Shown here: positions 46,937-59,250 of the stretch, in pieces
How positions within the stretch are numbered: position 1 is the first letter of the stretch
How the letters are laid out: every line of letters begins with the position of its first letter
NCBI GenBank assembly: GCA_959347315.1
Contig: OY365819.1
Location: 23,330,589 to 23,394,588 of the forward strand
Origin: Bimastos eiseni
Taxonomy: Eukaryota; Annelida; Clitellata; Crassiclitellata; Lumbricidae
Direction of reading: 5' to 3'
DNA: 64,000 nt
Made by a program: the position numbers and the translations under genes
Notes under the pieces: generated by a model
What the model saw: only the letters and a program-made list of their open reading frames with translations
What the model was told of the DNA's origin: nothing
Database searches by the model: none

Positions 46937-47060
46937 ACGGGTTTTTGACCCTGGAGAGGAGGAAGACGGCGGCCGCGGATTCACCAACCCCTCTATTAGG
47001 TGTCCGAGGTGTTCCCCGAGCAAACGGCGAAGGTTTCGAGTGAATAGCCGTAAAAGTGTG
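46937..47060. repeat. G+C-rich duplicated segment, copy 1
   Basis: Runs from GACGGGTTTTTGACCC through GGCGGCCGCGG and GGTTTCGAGTGAATAGC to AATGCATAAACGG. It matches 47248-47375 at roughly three-quarters of positions in the same orientation. Confidence 0.75.
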
Positions 47061-47247
47061 CAAATGCATAAACGGATAGACACACAAACATAGAATCTAG
47101 GTATACATGTAAATAAATAATGTTCATAGTACATACGTGTGCCCACGTGACCGACAATACTGTTACCTGTACGATATTTCGCAGTTGACACGATCCTGGC
47201 GAATGAGAAGGAAACTTTGCTTTTATGGGTGTATCGAAGGTGTGCCG

Positions 47248-47375
47248 TAGGTTTTTGGCCCTGGCGACCAGCAAGAGGGCGGCCGCGGGGTTCACGAATC
47301 CCTCTACTGCATGTCCCAGGTGTTTCCGGCGGAGGTTTCGAGTCAATAGCTGTAAAACTGTGGAAATGCATCGCT
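47248..47375. repeat. G+C-rich duplicated segment, copy 2
   Basis: Runs from TAGGTTTTTGGCCCTGG through GGGCGGCCGCGG and GGTTTCGAGTCAATAGC to AATGCATCGCTGG. Function is unknown; it may be a dispersed repeat captured twice. Confidence 0.75.
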
Positions 47376-47382
47376 GGACAGA

Positions 47383-47967
47383 GGGACGCACAGAATCTCC
47401 TCTTTATTCAGAGAACTTATACATACTTCTTCTGTCTTCTGCAGATTGCAGGTTGGTGACATGGACGATTCTTGTTTCCCGCCCCTTTCTCTCGTAATCG
47501 TAATCTCCAAACTTCTAAAACGCCACTCTTCAACTCTCTCTGTCGCTCGCATTCCTATTCGTAGTTACATAAAGTTCTCCATTGTCGAGATCTCTCAACA
47601 TGTGGAATTTTTTCCTTCTTCCTGTTGTCTTCCCCAGCATCCTTCCTTCTAGTACAGTCAAAATGAATATATAATTATGTCAAAGCCAGCTGTTTCCTGT
47701 TTTCAATCATTTTAGCAAAACTCTGTGTTCCTCTACTCTTTCTCCAACTCACCATCTCTTTCTCCATTTCCTTACTCTTTTACGATTAGGAGACCCCATA
47801 CTATTAGCGTTATCGCCGAGATGACGAAAGTAATTTCAAGCAGGAGAAATAGAAACAGCCAACACCCGACGTTGCGCTAAAGCGGTGATGGTCCGAGGGA
47901 GAGGAAAGATTCAGTCGGTCAGTAGAGCGCAACTAACGAAGAGAAGCAGAATAGAAAGGTTACTAGT
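47383..47967. other. Unassigned sequence
   Basis: No recognised feature. Confidence 0.35.
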
Positions 47968-47975
47968 ACAAAGAC

Positions 47976-48703
47976 CAGAGTACGTTGTATGGTCTCGAGA
48001 CCGACAGTTATTTAGTATCTCGGTCTCGGAAGCTGTCTTGGTCTCAGACTCGAGGTAGTGTCTCGAATTTTTAGAGACTGCCTTGAAGTGAAAGTCTTGT
48101 TCTGTCTCGAACAAGCGATCTCGATAAGTTTCGCGTTAGGCCTAACTGTCTTAAAATCTTGCTCTAGAAAATAAAACCGGAATCGGCGAGAAACGGTAAT
48201 TCCGGTTAACGCGCGAGTCACATATGATACTGAAATCAATTGAATTATTTTAAATTGGAAAAACATCTGAGAGAGAACCTGAAATTGTGAAGTTTCCATT
48301 TACGCAATTTGAAGTTATTGACAAACAATCGCTGCCGTTGGTCATTGATGTAAAGCCTCCATAACCAGAAGGATCGGAACTACTTCGAGTTTCTCAAGGT
48401 GAGTAAGGATATGCGCAATTTAGAAGATAGGTCGACGAAGAGATATCGAAAAAGATAAAACGCGGCAATATAAAAAACTGTTCTCAGGAATTGGTAGTAT
48501 ATACATTATAAGTTTCAAATTGAAATTACAAATGAACTTTGTTCCCGAAAACTGATATGTTAGTATTATACAGCATTTATATAGGATCACTTGTCTTTTG
48601 CTGTCTTGTACTGTCTTGAACCTAGTATCTCGGTCTCGGTCTTGGTACCTCACTGTCTCGGTTTCGTCTTGGTCTTGAACTTTAAGTCTTGCATATAACA
48701 CTG
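47976..48703. mobile_element. GTCTC-family hAT-type MITE, copy C, exact 8-bp TSD
   Basis: ACAAAGAC at 47968-47975 and 48704-48711 flanks ends CAGAGTACGTTGTATGG and, inverted, CAGTGTTATATGCAAG. Subterminal GGTCTCG/GTCTTG arrays match copy A. It has a longer interior, shared with copy D (GGTGAGTAAGGATATGCGCA). Confidence 0.93.
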
Positions 48704-48711
48704 ACAAAGAC

Positions 48712-49249
48712 TATCGAATACACAACTGGAAGGAAGGCTTATCCACAGGTCAATTATAGATCCATTGAAGAAACTCCACCAAAGCTGGTCTCAAGCCCGG
48801 TTGAAAAATGAGGAGAGTTGGGGTGCGAGGTTAACAACCTCACCCCCGTAAAAACAAAAGCTACCGCTACGGAAACAATAAGAAAACGACATTCCGGTAC
48901 ACTAAGGCAGAAAAGAGACGACTTAAACAAGAATTAAGGCGATGGGAATCGTCTGGCAGGACGCAGAGAAGACAGCTGAAGATCGTACAAGATGGAGATC
49001 TCTTTTGACCAATGTTCCAAAAGGAACGGGAGGAACTAAGTCTAAGTAAAGAAGATATTCTGTCACATCGTGAACGTTGTATGTATGTCACAGGCTATTT
49101 ATATAGCGCCTTATAAGAACCTCTCGAAGGCGTTAAGCGTTCAATATTGTCTTTTAAAAAGTGTCGTTGAAAATTATCCCTGACCAAGTCCTATTTATGT
49201 AGGCCTAATTATGAACTGTTTAAATGATACATGTACTTAGCGTGTAGAG
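48712..49249. other. Unassigned sequence with a LINE 3'-end-like motif
   Basis: TATTTATATAGCGCCTTATA near 49096 resembles a reversed L2-type 3' end. Nothing else is recognised. Confidence 0.4.
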
Positions 49250-50116
49250 CAGAGTAGTATGGTCTCGAAACAGTGTCTCAGTCTCGAGACGTCTCGAGAC
49301 AGTTTTTTTTAGTGTCTCGGTTTCGGTCTCGCGGTAGTGTCTCGAATTTTTAGAAACTGTCTTGAAGTGAAAGCCTTGTTCTGTCTCGAACAAGCGGTCT
49401 CGATAAGTTTCGCGTTTACTTTCTTAAAATCTTGCGCTAGGAACTGAAACCGGAATTTACGAAAAACGGTAATTTTGGTTAACGCGCGAGTCACATGACA
49501 CTGAAATCAGTTCAATTATCTTAAAGAGGAAAAATGTCTGAGGGAAAACCTGAAATTGTAAAATTTATGTTTACGCAATTTGAAGTTATTGACAAAACAA
49601 AAGCCATAGCGTGCCGCTTTTCATTTATGTAAAGCTACCAATCCCACCATAACCGAAAAAATATCGAAACAACTTCGAGTTTCTCAGGGTGAGTAAGGAT
49701 ATGCGCAATTTATAATTTCCTTTGTACTTGGTATCGAATTTATCGTTTAAAATCGTCTAGAATATTTCAGACGTGTCTAGAAAGGCTTTCTTCATATTAT
49801 TCAGAAGATAGGCCGAAGAAGAGATATCGAAGAAGATAAAACGCGGCAATATCTGAGAGAGAACCTGAAATTGTGAACCTGAAACTGTTCTCGGGAATTG
49901 GTAGTATATACATTAAAAGTTTCAAATTGAAATTACGAATGAACATTATTCCCGAAAATTGACACATTAGTATTTTACAGCCTTTTATATAAGATCACTT
50001 GTATTTTACTATCTCGTACAGTCTCGTACTGTCTTGAACCTAGTCTCTCGGTCTCGGCACCTCACTGTCTCGGTCTCGTCTTGGTCTTGACGTTTCAAGT
50101 CTTGCATACAACACTG
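49250..50116. mobile_element. GTCTC-family hAT-type MITE, copy D
   Basis: The left end is CAGAGTAGTATGGTCTCG and the right end, inverted, is CAGTGTTGTATGCAAG. It is the longest copy (867 bp) and shares its interior with copy C. The adjacent 8-bp flanks (GTGTAGAG and GTATGGTC) do not match, so no TSD is claimed. Confidence 0.85.
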
Positions 50117-50339
50117 GTATGGTCATTTTAGATATGGAAAGGTGCATTCAAGTGATGTGGAGTGATGAGATCGTTCTTCTCTCTTGCTGACCCGGTCCGT
50201 TTCAGTTGTCTATTTTATGTTTTGTGCAATACAATGCAATTGTTATTAATTAATTCCTTAATTATAGAACTCGTTTAAACTAGTTGGCCATTAAGAACAA
50301 TATGTAGACTGGAAGAGTCAAGTCTTCAGCTTACAATGC

Positions 50340-50560
50340 TGGCCAAAACAAGATGCGTACCATATTCAGAGAGAAATCTATTTAGCATTCCAGCTTCTAT
50401 TTGAGCAGAATTCTTTTCTTCAATACAGCTTTCATCAAGTCAAGAATTTTGTCATCAATCCAGCTCATGTTCGAATTGAGAGCGCGTGATAACATGTGCA
50501 ATAATTAGTTTTGGTAGACGAAGTGCCGTACATAGACGAAAATCTGTAGACGAATTGTCA
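50340..50560. mobile_element. Foldback-like fragment 4
   Basis: Reversed ~37-bp units only: CATTCCAGCTTCTATTTGAG, CAATACAGCTTTCATC and GTCATCAATCCAGCTCATG. No forward arm is nearby, so this is a half element. Confidence 0.5.
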
Positions 50561-51784
50561 TGAATCCGTTATGTACATATCTTAAGAATTGATGCCCTTT
50601 CCTTAAATTAAATTATAATTGCCATAAAGGCTAATTAGCTGCGCTCCGTGAATAGGCCTACCAGGTGTCATGAACTTTCAATGTCAGAAGATGGAAGCCA
50701 AACTCCAGTAGTAAGTTTTATATAATATAGGCCTAATACTGAAAAACTCATATCTTGTAGGTGGCATTATACATTAACATAAAAAAATCTATGTTGGCGA
50801 CACGTAAAATGTGCAACAATCTCGATGAATCCTGTCGAAGAAGATAAACTTTATTCGAAAAGCCAGCGAAAATAAATGTATATAATTGATCACACAGCAT
50901 TAACAGTGCCCATTCTATAAAGTCCTATAACTAAGTTGTTTTCTCCACCAGTTACGACTAAGCTGATTTTTATCGTCTCTCACAGTAGTTAATCCCTTAA
51001 TTATGGTTGAAGGGTCGACCATATATGATCATTGAAAAACACATGACTGCATTTTCTCATTTGCTGTCATCAACTTCTTGTACGTGCAGTTACTTTACGA
51101 GAATGTCCGAGTACAGTATTTTCGATGATAACGAGAAACGCTTCTAAATCAACTGCGAATCTGCAGTCTCTACTAATCTGCCCAAACGGTATTAAACGTA
51201 GTCAAAGTCTTTTCATCGCCGCTTGACGTGCCATCACAGACGTCTGGGTTGAGGTTGCTACAGCGGCGACCGACTCTCTCTCTGTCTGGACTCTCTGACT
51301 GAACTTTCCGTCTTTTAACCTAGGATTATTGTCTCTCACTTAGGCCTATCAAAGTTGGTCGCATTAATTTGCATTTTATCAACTCTATATTTAGCCATAT
51401 ATTTAAAACGCTACGATTGGTTCAACATTGGATCATTTCCCTAGCTATGCAATTAAGAAGCTCTTCCTCCAACTCTTTTACCGTCAATCCCATCGCTGAA
51501 GCCAAACCGCGTTACTAAACGTCTGGGAATGTGACTCCAGCTCTGAACTTAACTGACACTACATATATACGAACATAACTGTAATGCTACTTTTGCATAG
51601 CGCACTTTCTACTCCTTTAAACGTCCAATCACAAGTTTGCACTACTAGAAAAGAACAACAGCGCCATTATTTATATGGACATTTATGAATATTTCCAAAC
51701 TAAAAATTGGCAAAGCACAATTTTTCATACGACTCTACTGTATTGTAAGTAAACGAAAATGCAAATGCGATACTTCCTCCAGTC
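50561..51784. other. Unassigned sequence
   Basis: No recognised gene, RNA or tandem repeat. Three TAGGCCTA palindromes occur (near 50654, 50728 and 51342). Confidence 0.35.
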
Positions 51785-52225
51785 TACCCTCTCCAGTGTC
51801 TATTGTTTGGGATCTTGGAGTCATCCTTGACTCAACACTTTCCCCCTAGTATTAAATCGCTGTCCTCACTCCGGTTTGCCTGTTCTACCCGACCTGACTA
51901 CTGCAGCCCTAACCTCAATGATCTTCCTGAACATACGAACCTCTCCTCGCTACCAGAATACTAAGCCTACATCAGGCCTACATCAGGCTGTCGGTTGTTC
52001 TGCACGTGAATCATTGATCGAGTTTCTACTGATGATGTCAGCGAATGATCTTTCTTGTGCTTCTCGGTGCACTCTATTGTAATAGAGATTGACGATGACA
52101 ACGTGACGCTTTGGTGCTGATGTGTTCCCCCTTTGTTTAGAATTATGTATTGATCGAAGCATGTGGCATTATCTTCGTCCTATCAAGCAGCTGCTTTGCG
52201 TCCTTTCGCGTCACAATCAATCAAT
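51785..52225 (+). mobile_element. L2-like LINE fragment with deletions
   Basis: Broken frames read DLGVILDSTLS, then ATRILSLHQA near 51954, corresponding to blocks near 58550 and 58770 in the better-preserved L2 copy. An AATCAATCAATC tail lies at 52215-52226, directly before a minisatellite. Confidence 0.6.
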
Positions 52226-52229
52226 CTAT

Positions 52230-52378
52230 GTTACAATAGTAACAGTTACAATAGTAACAGTTACAATAGTAGCAGTTACAATAGTAACAGTTACGATAGT
52301 AACAGTTACAATAGTAACAGTTACAGTAGTAACAGTTACAATAGTAACAGTTACAATAGTAACAGTTACAATAGTAAC
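52230..52378. repeat. 15-bp minisatellite with an internal palindrome, ~10 units
   Basis: The unit AGTAACAGTTACAAT repeats about ten times with few substitutions. Each unit contains GTAAC-A-GTTAC, a perfect 5-bp inverted repeat, so every repeat could form a small hairpin. Val/Thr/Ile- and Asn/Ser/Tyr-rich frames here are artefacts. Confidence 0.95.
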
Positions 52379-52839
52379 TTATTGGGTGACGTGGGTAACA
52401 TGCGTGCAGCTTACCAGTGTTTATGCATGTGTACATGCGATAGGCCCTTGCATAGGACAGCTAGCGTTGACCTGGCTTCAATCTAGCGGCTTATGAGAAT
52501 TACACATGTTGAAAGGTTGTGATAGCCGTGAACAGTTGTAGCCTGGTGAACAGATCGTGTAATAAACCGCCAAATCTTCCAAACAAACTCAAATTGAAGA
52601 CAAAGACTACGTGAGTAAAATAATAATGCCGCGTCTTACGTGCAAATAACACTGAAGACCATCGTACAAATCTATCTAGAAGAACATGAAGTGAACATTT
52701 ACTAGTCAAGTGAACATTGTTTAAAAGAATTGGGTCAAGAGCAACGTATTGAAAAGACACCAATGTGTATACTGCAATGGTCGTTTGTAAAAGCTTTAGT
52801 TCATTAAATTCTTTGTCCGGCAAGAAACTCTATTTACTA
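52379..52839. other. Unassigned sequence
   Basis: No recognised feature. The open frame at 52500-52823 on the minus strand has no known motif. Confidence 0.35.
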
Positions 52840-53310
52840 TCTTTCATCTTCATTAGTGACCTACCTAATATCTCTAACCATGAACTTCTAATTATTTGCT
52901 GACGAAGCTGTCTTACTTGTCCCTCACAAGTTCTTTGATAAACTATTACTGTTAATGAACCAAGAACTTAAATATGTCGACGGCCAGTCTTAAGTGAATA
53001 AACCACATGTGTATCTTTAGAAATGAGATGCTAAGGAGATCAACTACATTCTATTCACTGCACATCGTAAACGATCCCCAATGATAAATATGTAGATCGC
53101 TATGCGACTTTTTACAAGCAATTCCTGTAACCGTAGCAAGTGGAGAACGAAATTTTTATAAACTCATTTTAATCAGGACTTACTCCTGATTAATTTCAGC
53201 AATAGTGTTCATTTCAGCAACCCTCAATTTACTGTGGTCTACAATGTCACAAGAGTTTCCAGTTTAGAATCTCTGCCCATTGAAAACAATATCGCCCAAA
53301 ATGTATTTTT
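52840..53310 (+). pseudogene. CR1/jockey-like LINE RT fragment
   Basis: Frames read VTYLISLTMNF, then FADEAVLLVPHKFFDKLLLL and NQELKYVDGQS, then INYILFTAHRKRSPMINM. This is the segment from motif C onward of a CR1-like RT. Motif C is ADE instead of ADD, and stops interrupt the frame. No 3' tail was found. Confidence 0.75.
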
Positions 53311-53977
53311 CGGTCAGGCTATAATTAAAGATTTTGCCGATAAAAAGGCCCGAAAAGTTAACTTCAGATATTAATTAAAGCTATTTTGTCTTCTTATCTT
53401 GCTCAATGTGTTTAATGTACTAAGTTGTAATTTTCTTGATTCGTGAATTCATGAATCTAAAATTTATACTTTTCTGTCTGGAGTCTGGAGATAATCAATC
53501 GATGTGTTTTTGTGTAGGCCTACTAACAATCAGTTAAATAGTTCCGCCAAGTAGGCTAAGGCTGGCTCTGTTTATGTACACGTTACAATGGGCATAAAAA
53601 ATGCATTTGTATGGGAGCCAGTCATTTCAAAATTTTTATTTCAAGGTTTTGGAACAATCTAATAATTATATGGTCGGCCACGTGTAGATACTGTTAACCT
53701 ACAATTCCGAGGTCCGTGGTACAAGTACACCATTCAAACGGAACGTTAATCTACTCGTTCAGAAGTCTTAAAGTATTTGCCTATCGTATACTATAATTTA
53801 TAGTGTGATATTCTCACGCTGAAGCCGAGGGCTGAACTCGCAAAAGTTCAGAGTGGCTGGCAAAACTGGTAATTTTTTCTGAACCATTATTAAGATTAGT
53901 ATTCTTCAGCAATAAAATTTATGTTTTAAGTGTTTTTCCGTTTTAGCGTCTTAATAAATTGATTTGTTTATAAGAAA
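53311..53977. other. Unassigned sequence
   Basis: No recognised feature. Confidence 0.35.
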
Positions 53978-54123
53978 GAGTGTCGGTCTTGGACTCTTGG
54001 TCTTGGACCATCGGTCTCGGTCTTGGTCTTGGTCTCGAACCACTCGGTATTGGTCTTGGTCTTGGACCTTTCGGTTTCGGTTTCGGTCTTGGTCTTGAGT
54101 TTTTAGTCTCGTGCCCAGCACTG
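53978..54123. mobile_element. GTCTC-family MITE, copy E (short)
   Basis: GGTCTTGGACC and GGTCTCGGTCTTGGTC arrays end at GTGCCCAGCACTG, which inverted reads CAGTGCTGGGCAC, a hAT-type end. The left end is not recognisable. Confidence 0.6.
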
Positions 54124-54384
54124 GGCCTAATGCCCCAAATGAAAGCCCAGAGTTCGTTTGGTTATGGCTTAAACTTTAGAAGTTAGAACATAACATTCCA
54201 GTAAGTCATAAACAGTGCTTAAAGTGTAAAAAAGAAGTGCCTGGACGCTAGTGTCAAAAAGTGAAGAAGTAAAGATTACAAAGGCAGACCACCAACGTAA
54301 ACAATAGCTGACGATAAAATTGTTTACGCACTATGTTAACTATGCTTGGTAAAACGTTATTCTTTGTCGACTGTAGGCCCTAGC

Positions 54385-54640
54385 TCTTCGGTAAAACAGA
54401 AGTTGGATTGACATTAACTATGATGCTTGACTAAGATCACTGAACGAAATTCTTCCTATAGGCCTATAGATAATAAGCCCTATAAAGATGAAAATAATGC
54501 TTGCTGAGATCTTAGTTGGATTGATCAAAATATGCCGATTTCTTGCTGAAGCAGAAGCTGGATTTACGAGCATTATTATCACCAATCCAACTTCTATTTA
54601 ACCAAATACAATTAGCCAAAAATGACATTTTGGTCGATAA
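54385..54640. mobile_element. Foldback-like fragment 5
   Basis: Forward units (GAAGTTGGATTGACATTAAC; AGTTGGATTGATCAAAATAT; AGAAGCTGGATTTACGAG) are followed by one reversed unit (CACCAATCCAACTTCTATTT), a compact inverted arrangement. Confidence 0.55.
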
Positions 54641-55434
54641 TCTCTTGTCCGTTGACTATCTGTCGTCAACTATTTGTTGTGATTTAATGCGTGTAGAGAT
54701 TTACTTGCATTGGTGAAACTGATGAAACCAAGTGCAGCCCGTAACGCCGAAATACTATATTTAATTTATCATTTTAATTTCAGGTAAAATATTTCAAAGA
54801 ATAAGTTTAAATTTTAGTCTATTTAGAATGTCAAAAAGTTTGTCAATGTCAAACAAGGCCTGAAGAATGTGGTGATATGCCTATCTTGTTCGTTGCAACG
54901 CTTTCCAGGCATGGTTGCTAACTTTCTATATCTCTAAGATTTGATTAAGATATTATAATGATCGTCAAAGCCTTAATGCCTTACCAATCAAATACACTAG
55001 GCCCAAAATTCATTTAAGAAATTATACTGGCGACTATCATACACCTAAGTTCTGAGGCCTAGAGCTGCTAGCGGTTCAAAGGTTAAAATACACATCAAAA
55101 CTTTTTTCTTTACGTCAATGTGATCGAGTGAGTAAACGTGTTTCTAGAATTACAACAACTGGAGTCTAGCTTTGATCCGCGTCTGATATCATGCAACTGT
55201 TTAAATAAACCTAATTTAAAAAACAATGCTCATGTAATTATGCCAATTTTTGAAAAAAACTTAAATGCTGTTGATAATAACGCACAGGAACTGCACTGTT
55301 GCGTAGACGTCGTCCAGGCAGAGTAACCAAATAAGTGGCTGGACGGCGTCCAGCTGTGAAAACAAGTGCTTGGACGCCGTCTATGACCGTCCTTTCACAC
55401 CTTAAGCTCTGGAAATAAAAGATAGTGGGATCAC
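54641..55434. other. Unassigned sequence
   Basis: No gene recognised. Near 55312-55382 there are two related patches, GCGTCCAGC and GGACGCCGTC. Confidence 0.35.
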
Positions 55435-55645
55435 ACATAGAGATAGACACAGACAGACAAAAACGTTGATAGAGAGAGAAAGGGAGAGACAGACAGAGAC
55501 AGAGAGATAGAAAGTGACAGAGACAATGACAGAGCTATAGAGCAAGGAGAGAGAGAGAGAGAGACGGAGAGAGAGCAAGGAAGGGAGAGAAAGAGAGAGA
55601 GAGAGAGAGAGATAGAGAGAGAAAGAGAGCGTGTGTGTGTGTTTA
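55435..55645. repeat. Purine tract (GAGA/GACA) with a short (GT)n
   Basis: About 210 bp of GA-rich simple sequence on the + strand, ending in GTGTGTGTGTGTG. The Ser/Leu-rich minus-strand frames are artefacts. Confidence 0.95.
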
Positions 55646-57975
55646 TAGAGAGAGCCCATGATATTTTGCCATCACTTTGCATTCGATATGGCTTATATAA
55701 ATATTTTAGGTTTCATCCATCGTTAATGCTTTTGCATCATTCGTGGGGTAGGTAACAGTGTGGCGAGTGGCTTCGTTTCCAATATTTCTTTGATGAATAG
55801 TGAGAAATGAGGCCTAATCCTTCTTCAAAGAACTTCATAAGTATTATGGTAAGACTGAATAGATCTATGAAAAATGCAAACGCGCTAGTTAGAGCTGATG
55901 AATATATACGCTGAACAGCTGTAGTGTTATTCTACGTATGCCTAGCCTGTATATATATATGTACATGTATATATATACACACGTCTTTCAGTCCAATGTC
56001 CAATGGCTGTACATGGATGCCTTTCATTATTCTGAAATAATGTCCTGCCCGACTAGTACAGGGAGAATTACTATTAAATCAAAGTTATTCGCCAAGTCAT
56101 TTCAATTGTAACCATTGCTGCTGAAAATTTTTGAAATTGTCGCATCATTATAGTCCTATTACGATTAAAATGCATTGCACGTAAACAGCAACGGCGCGTG
56201 TGTTTACCAAAAATTGTCACTCAGGATTGAGGAAAAATAGAGTGGCATGGTATTTAATGGACTTGCTTTATTATGCATGCTGCAGGCCATTAATTACGAA
56301 CTCGGTTGTTGAGGGGTTGCACAGAGTACTTGATGGCATGCAGTAGACGACAAATTTTGAGTCACCGTAAAATATTGAAAATAATAACCTCTTGTTCGCG
56401 AACCATTTTGTCGTCAATTGTTTGTCGATGAACCATTTGACGTGATATGGTGATGAATGGTGACATTGGGCGTACCGACCTCCCCTAGGAGGACAAAGAC
56501 CAAAAGACAAAGACATTAATATTATGTTAAATAAAGATAATATACCATTTTGTCAGATAAAAGGTACGCGATAAATTTCAGAAAATGGGAATTGTGACAT
56601 GTATTATGCACCGAAAAAGCGGAAATCTTTACAGAGAGGGAACTTACATGTGTAATAGCACATCCAAGTAGGCCTAATGTTTTCTGTTTGGCCACACATT
56701 CTAAGCTGCAAAGGAAGATAGCTAGGACTGTCAGCAGTCGTGTGTGTAGTAACTTCCGGCTATAGTATCTTTCAGTGTATTGTTGTGACCGACGTTTAAG
56801 GTTATCTTACATCTCATGGTAATTATTCTAAATTTGGTTTAATTTTTAGAAGGCATAGGTCAACTCTTAGGAGTCAGTCTCTTAAATCGACCAAAGGTAA
56901 CGAAATCTACTTTTGACATTTTGTATAATTGACAACACATTAACAATGTGTTTAACCTCTGATTATCAACTTAAATATTGTCGATGAGTTAGTGTGGTCA
57001 TTCCGAGACATTCGTGTTTATATCTTGACCGTCCGTTTATCTAATGTCTTCTTACATTTCTGTCTTCAGCTCTCACCATACATATTCCGTCCTCCAATGT
57101 TTACCATTCACAGTCTCTCTTTAATCTTCATGTTCTCTGTTCATTTACTATTTCGTATTTTATACTCATGCATGCATGCATGAGTAGCCTATAATTAATT
57201 TATTGTAAGAAAAAACCCATCATTCTACTGAGGTTGTGGTTGCTTGGTTCAGACTGTTCAGCATAAGCTAATGCGCAGACGTTTAGTTTTGTATTTATAT
57301 CATGGACAGCTGGCATTTTCATAAATCGTCTTTTCTCTAAATATCACTAATACACTTACTTCCAAGTTACCACAAACATAATGCCGTGGATCTGTTTAAG
57401 GTCTTTGAAATAGACGAAGGTCATTCCTTTTGAATAAGCTGAATTTTAGTTAGTGACCACAGAGAGTGAATTAACGCCACTAAATTTCATTTCCGCAAAA
57501 CTAATAAGATGCTATATTGGACAGCATACGACAACTTAGTGTCATAGGTCAAATTTAAACTAAAGTTTGGTAACATAACTAAAATTAATAATTACTAAAG
57601 AATCTAGAATGTGAAAAAGTATTGTTGCTTAAACTAAATCTCGATGCAATAACTAAAGAAATACTACTGTATACCTAGCAGCCACCAGTTGCACGCCTTA
57701 TTCATACGAATCACAGACCCTTTCAGACACCATTGCGGTTCCATTGAGAGCACTGATCATTGAGAGCGTGGTATCGATGGCAGGAATTCAATTCCTTTAA
57801 TGCTGTCAGACGGATATGAATCATGTATAATGAGGTCTTACATTAGGTGAGCTCTAAATATGGAGTGTAACGCCCGGACAACGGCCTTCATGTGATCAAT
57901 TTGTACTCAGACAAAGCTGAGTCAGAGGTAGCGGACCGATATTGACGAGACCTTGCTGTAATCATAATAACACCG
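55646..57975. other. Unassigned sequence, longest stretch without recognised features
   Basis: A TATATATG/ACAT run lies near 55951-55981. ATTTTGTCGTCAATTGTTTG near 56405 resembles words in foldback-like fragment 5 (near 54663). No coding exon or RNA gene could be supported. Confidence 0.35.
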
Positions 57976-59250
57976 ATGCTCTCTAGTCGTAGGATGGTCG
58001 TTATTGGCAATCAAGACGCAGACAAGGGATATGTTACTGCCCTAATACTTCTAAACTTCTCTGCTGCTTTTGACTGCGTAGATCACTGCATCCTACTCAG
58101 AGTCCTGCAATATTCCTTCGGCATCTCTGGCACCATTCTCAATTGGTTTCTGTCTTACCTCTCTAATCGCACTCAGTAGGTTCACATCAACATGCTTGTA
58201 TCATCCATTACTTCTGTGCTCTTTGGTGTCCCGCAAGGCTCTGTCCTAGGGCCTCTGCTGTTCATCCTCTACTCTGCTGCACTCTCAGTTATCGCTTCTC
58301 ACCACGGCGTGGAAATCCACCTCTATGCCGATGACACTCAACTCTATGTACATCTGTGACTAAACGAGGTTGCAAATGCTACAGAGCGACTTCGTGCCTG
58401 CATTGACGACATCATGCGATGGAGTCTGTCTATGGGTCTCAAACTTAACCCGGGCAAATCCGAACTCATCTGGTTTGACCGCTCCTGTTAGTTTCCTCAG
58501 AGCGCTGAACTCTCTACCTCCTCTTCTCTACTCTCTCCATCACTCACTGTCCGGGATCTTGCAGTCATCCTCTACTCAAAACTTTCCCTCAAACCTCAAA
58601 TTGCCGCAATCTCCAGGGCCTGCCTGTTTCGTCTCCGGAGAATCCGACAACTTCGCTCTATTCTTGACTCTGCATCACTGAAAACACTGATACATTGCCT
58701 TACTCTGACGCGACTTGACTACTGAAACTCAGTACTCTATGGCCTCCCTGAATGCACGCTGCTTCCGCTAACTAGAATACTGCATCAGGCTGCACGACTG
58801 TGCCTTGGACTACCGAGACCACATCACACCTGTCCTTCGTTCTCTACATTGGCTTCCTGTCTGTGAGCGTATCTGCTACAAGCTGGCACTCCTCATGTAC
58901 AGAGCGCGTACATGTCATCTGCCGTCTTATCTGTCCTCTATGGTCACACTTTGCAGCTCTGTTAAAGGCCGTTCCTCTCTTAGATCGGCCTTTACTGGTA
59001 AGTACGTTGTCCCTAGTACACGTCTTGTCTTCGGCCGGCGGTCATTCACTGTTGCCGGTCTCTCCATCTGGAACTCTCTACCTCCTCATCTTCAAAACTA
59101 TCTCAGTGAGCCTCTTTTTCGCTCTGACCTGAAAACCTACCTCTTCCAGTCTGCCTATGGCTCTTAATGGTTGCCCGGCTTCAAGGTGCACTTCTGAACT
59201 TTCTGTAAGGAGGGCATTATCAAATTACAGTTGTATTGTATTATTATATT
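57976..59250 (+). mobile_element. L2-like LINE, 5'-truncated, from RT motif A to the 3' end
   Basis: Motif A is LLNFSAAFDCVDHCILL, followed by WFLSYLSNRTQ. Motif B is [17 protein letters not shown] (near 58225) and motif C is [12 protein letters not shown] (near 58323), all catalytic residues intact. LTLTRLDY, then LHWLPVCERICYKLALLMYR, and FTVAGLSIWNSLPPHLQNYL complete the C-terminus, ending in a stop near 59165. A few stops and frameshifts disable it. The 3' end reads GGGCATTATCAAATTACAG, then TTGTATTGTATT, shared with the SINEs. Confidence 0.88.

Noticed and set aside
49242..50124. An 8-bp target duplication for GTCTC copy D based on GTATGGTC.
   Set aside because: The left GTATGGTC lies inside the element consensus, not in the flank, so it is not a duplication of target DNA.
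52122..52496. Val/Thr/Ile repeat protein.
   Set aside because: It is a translation of the 15-bp minisatellite with no supporting context.
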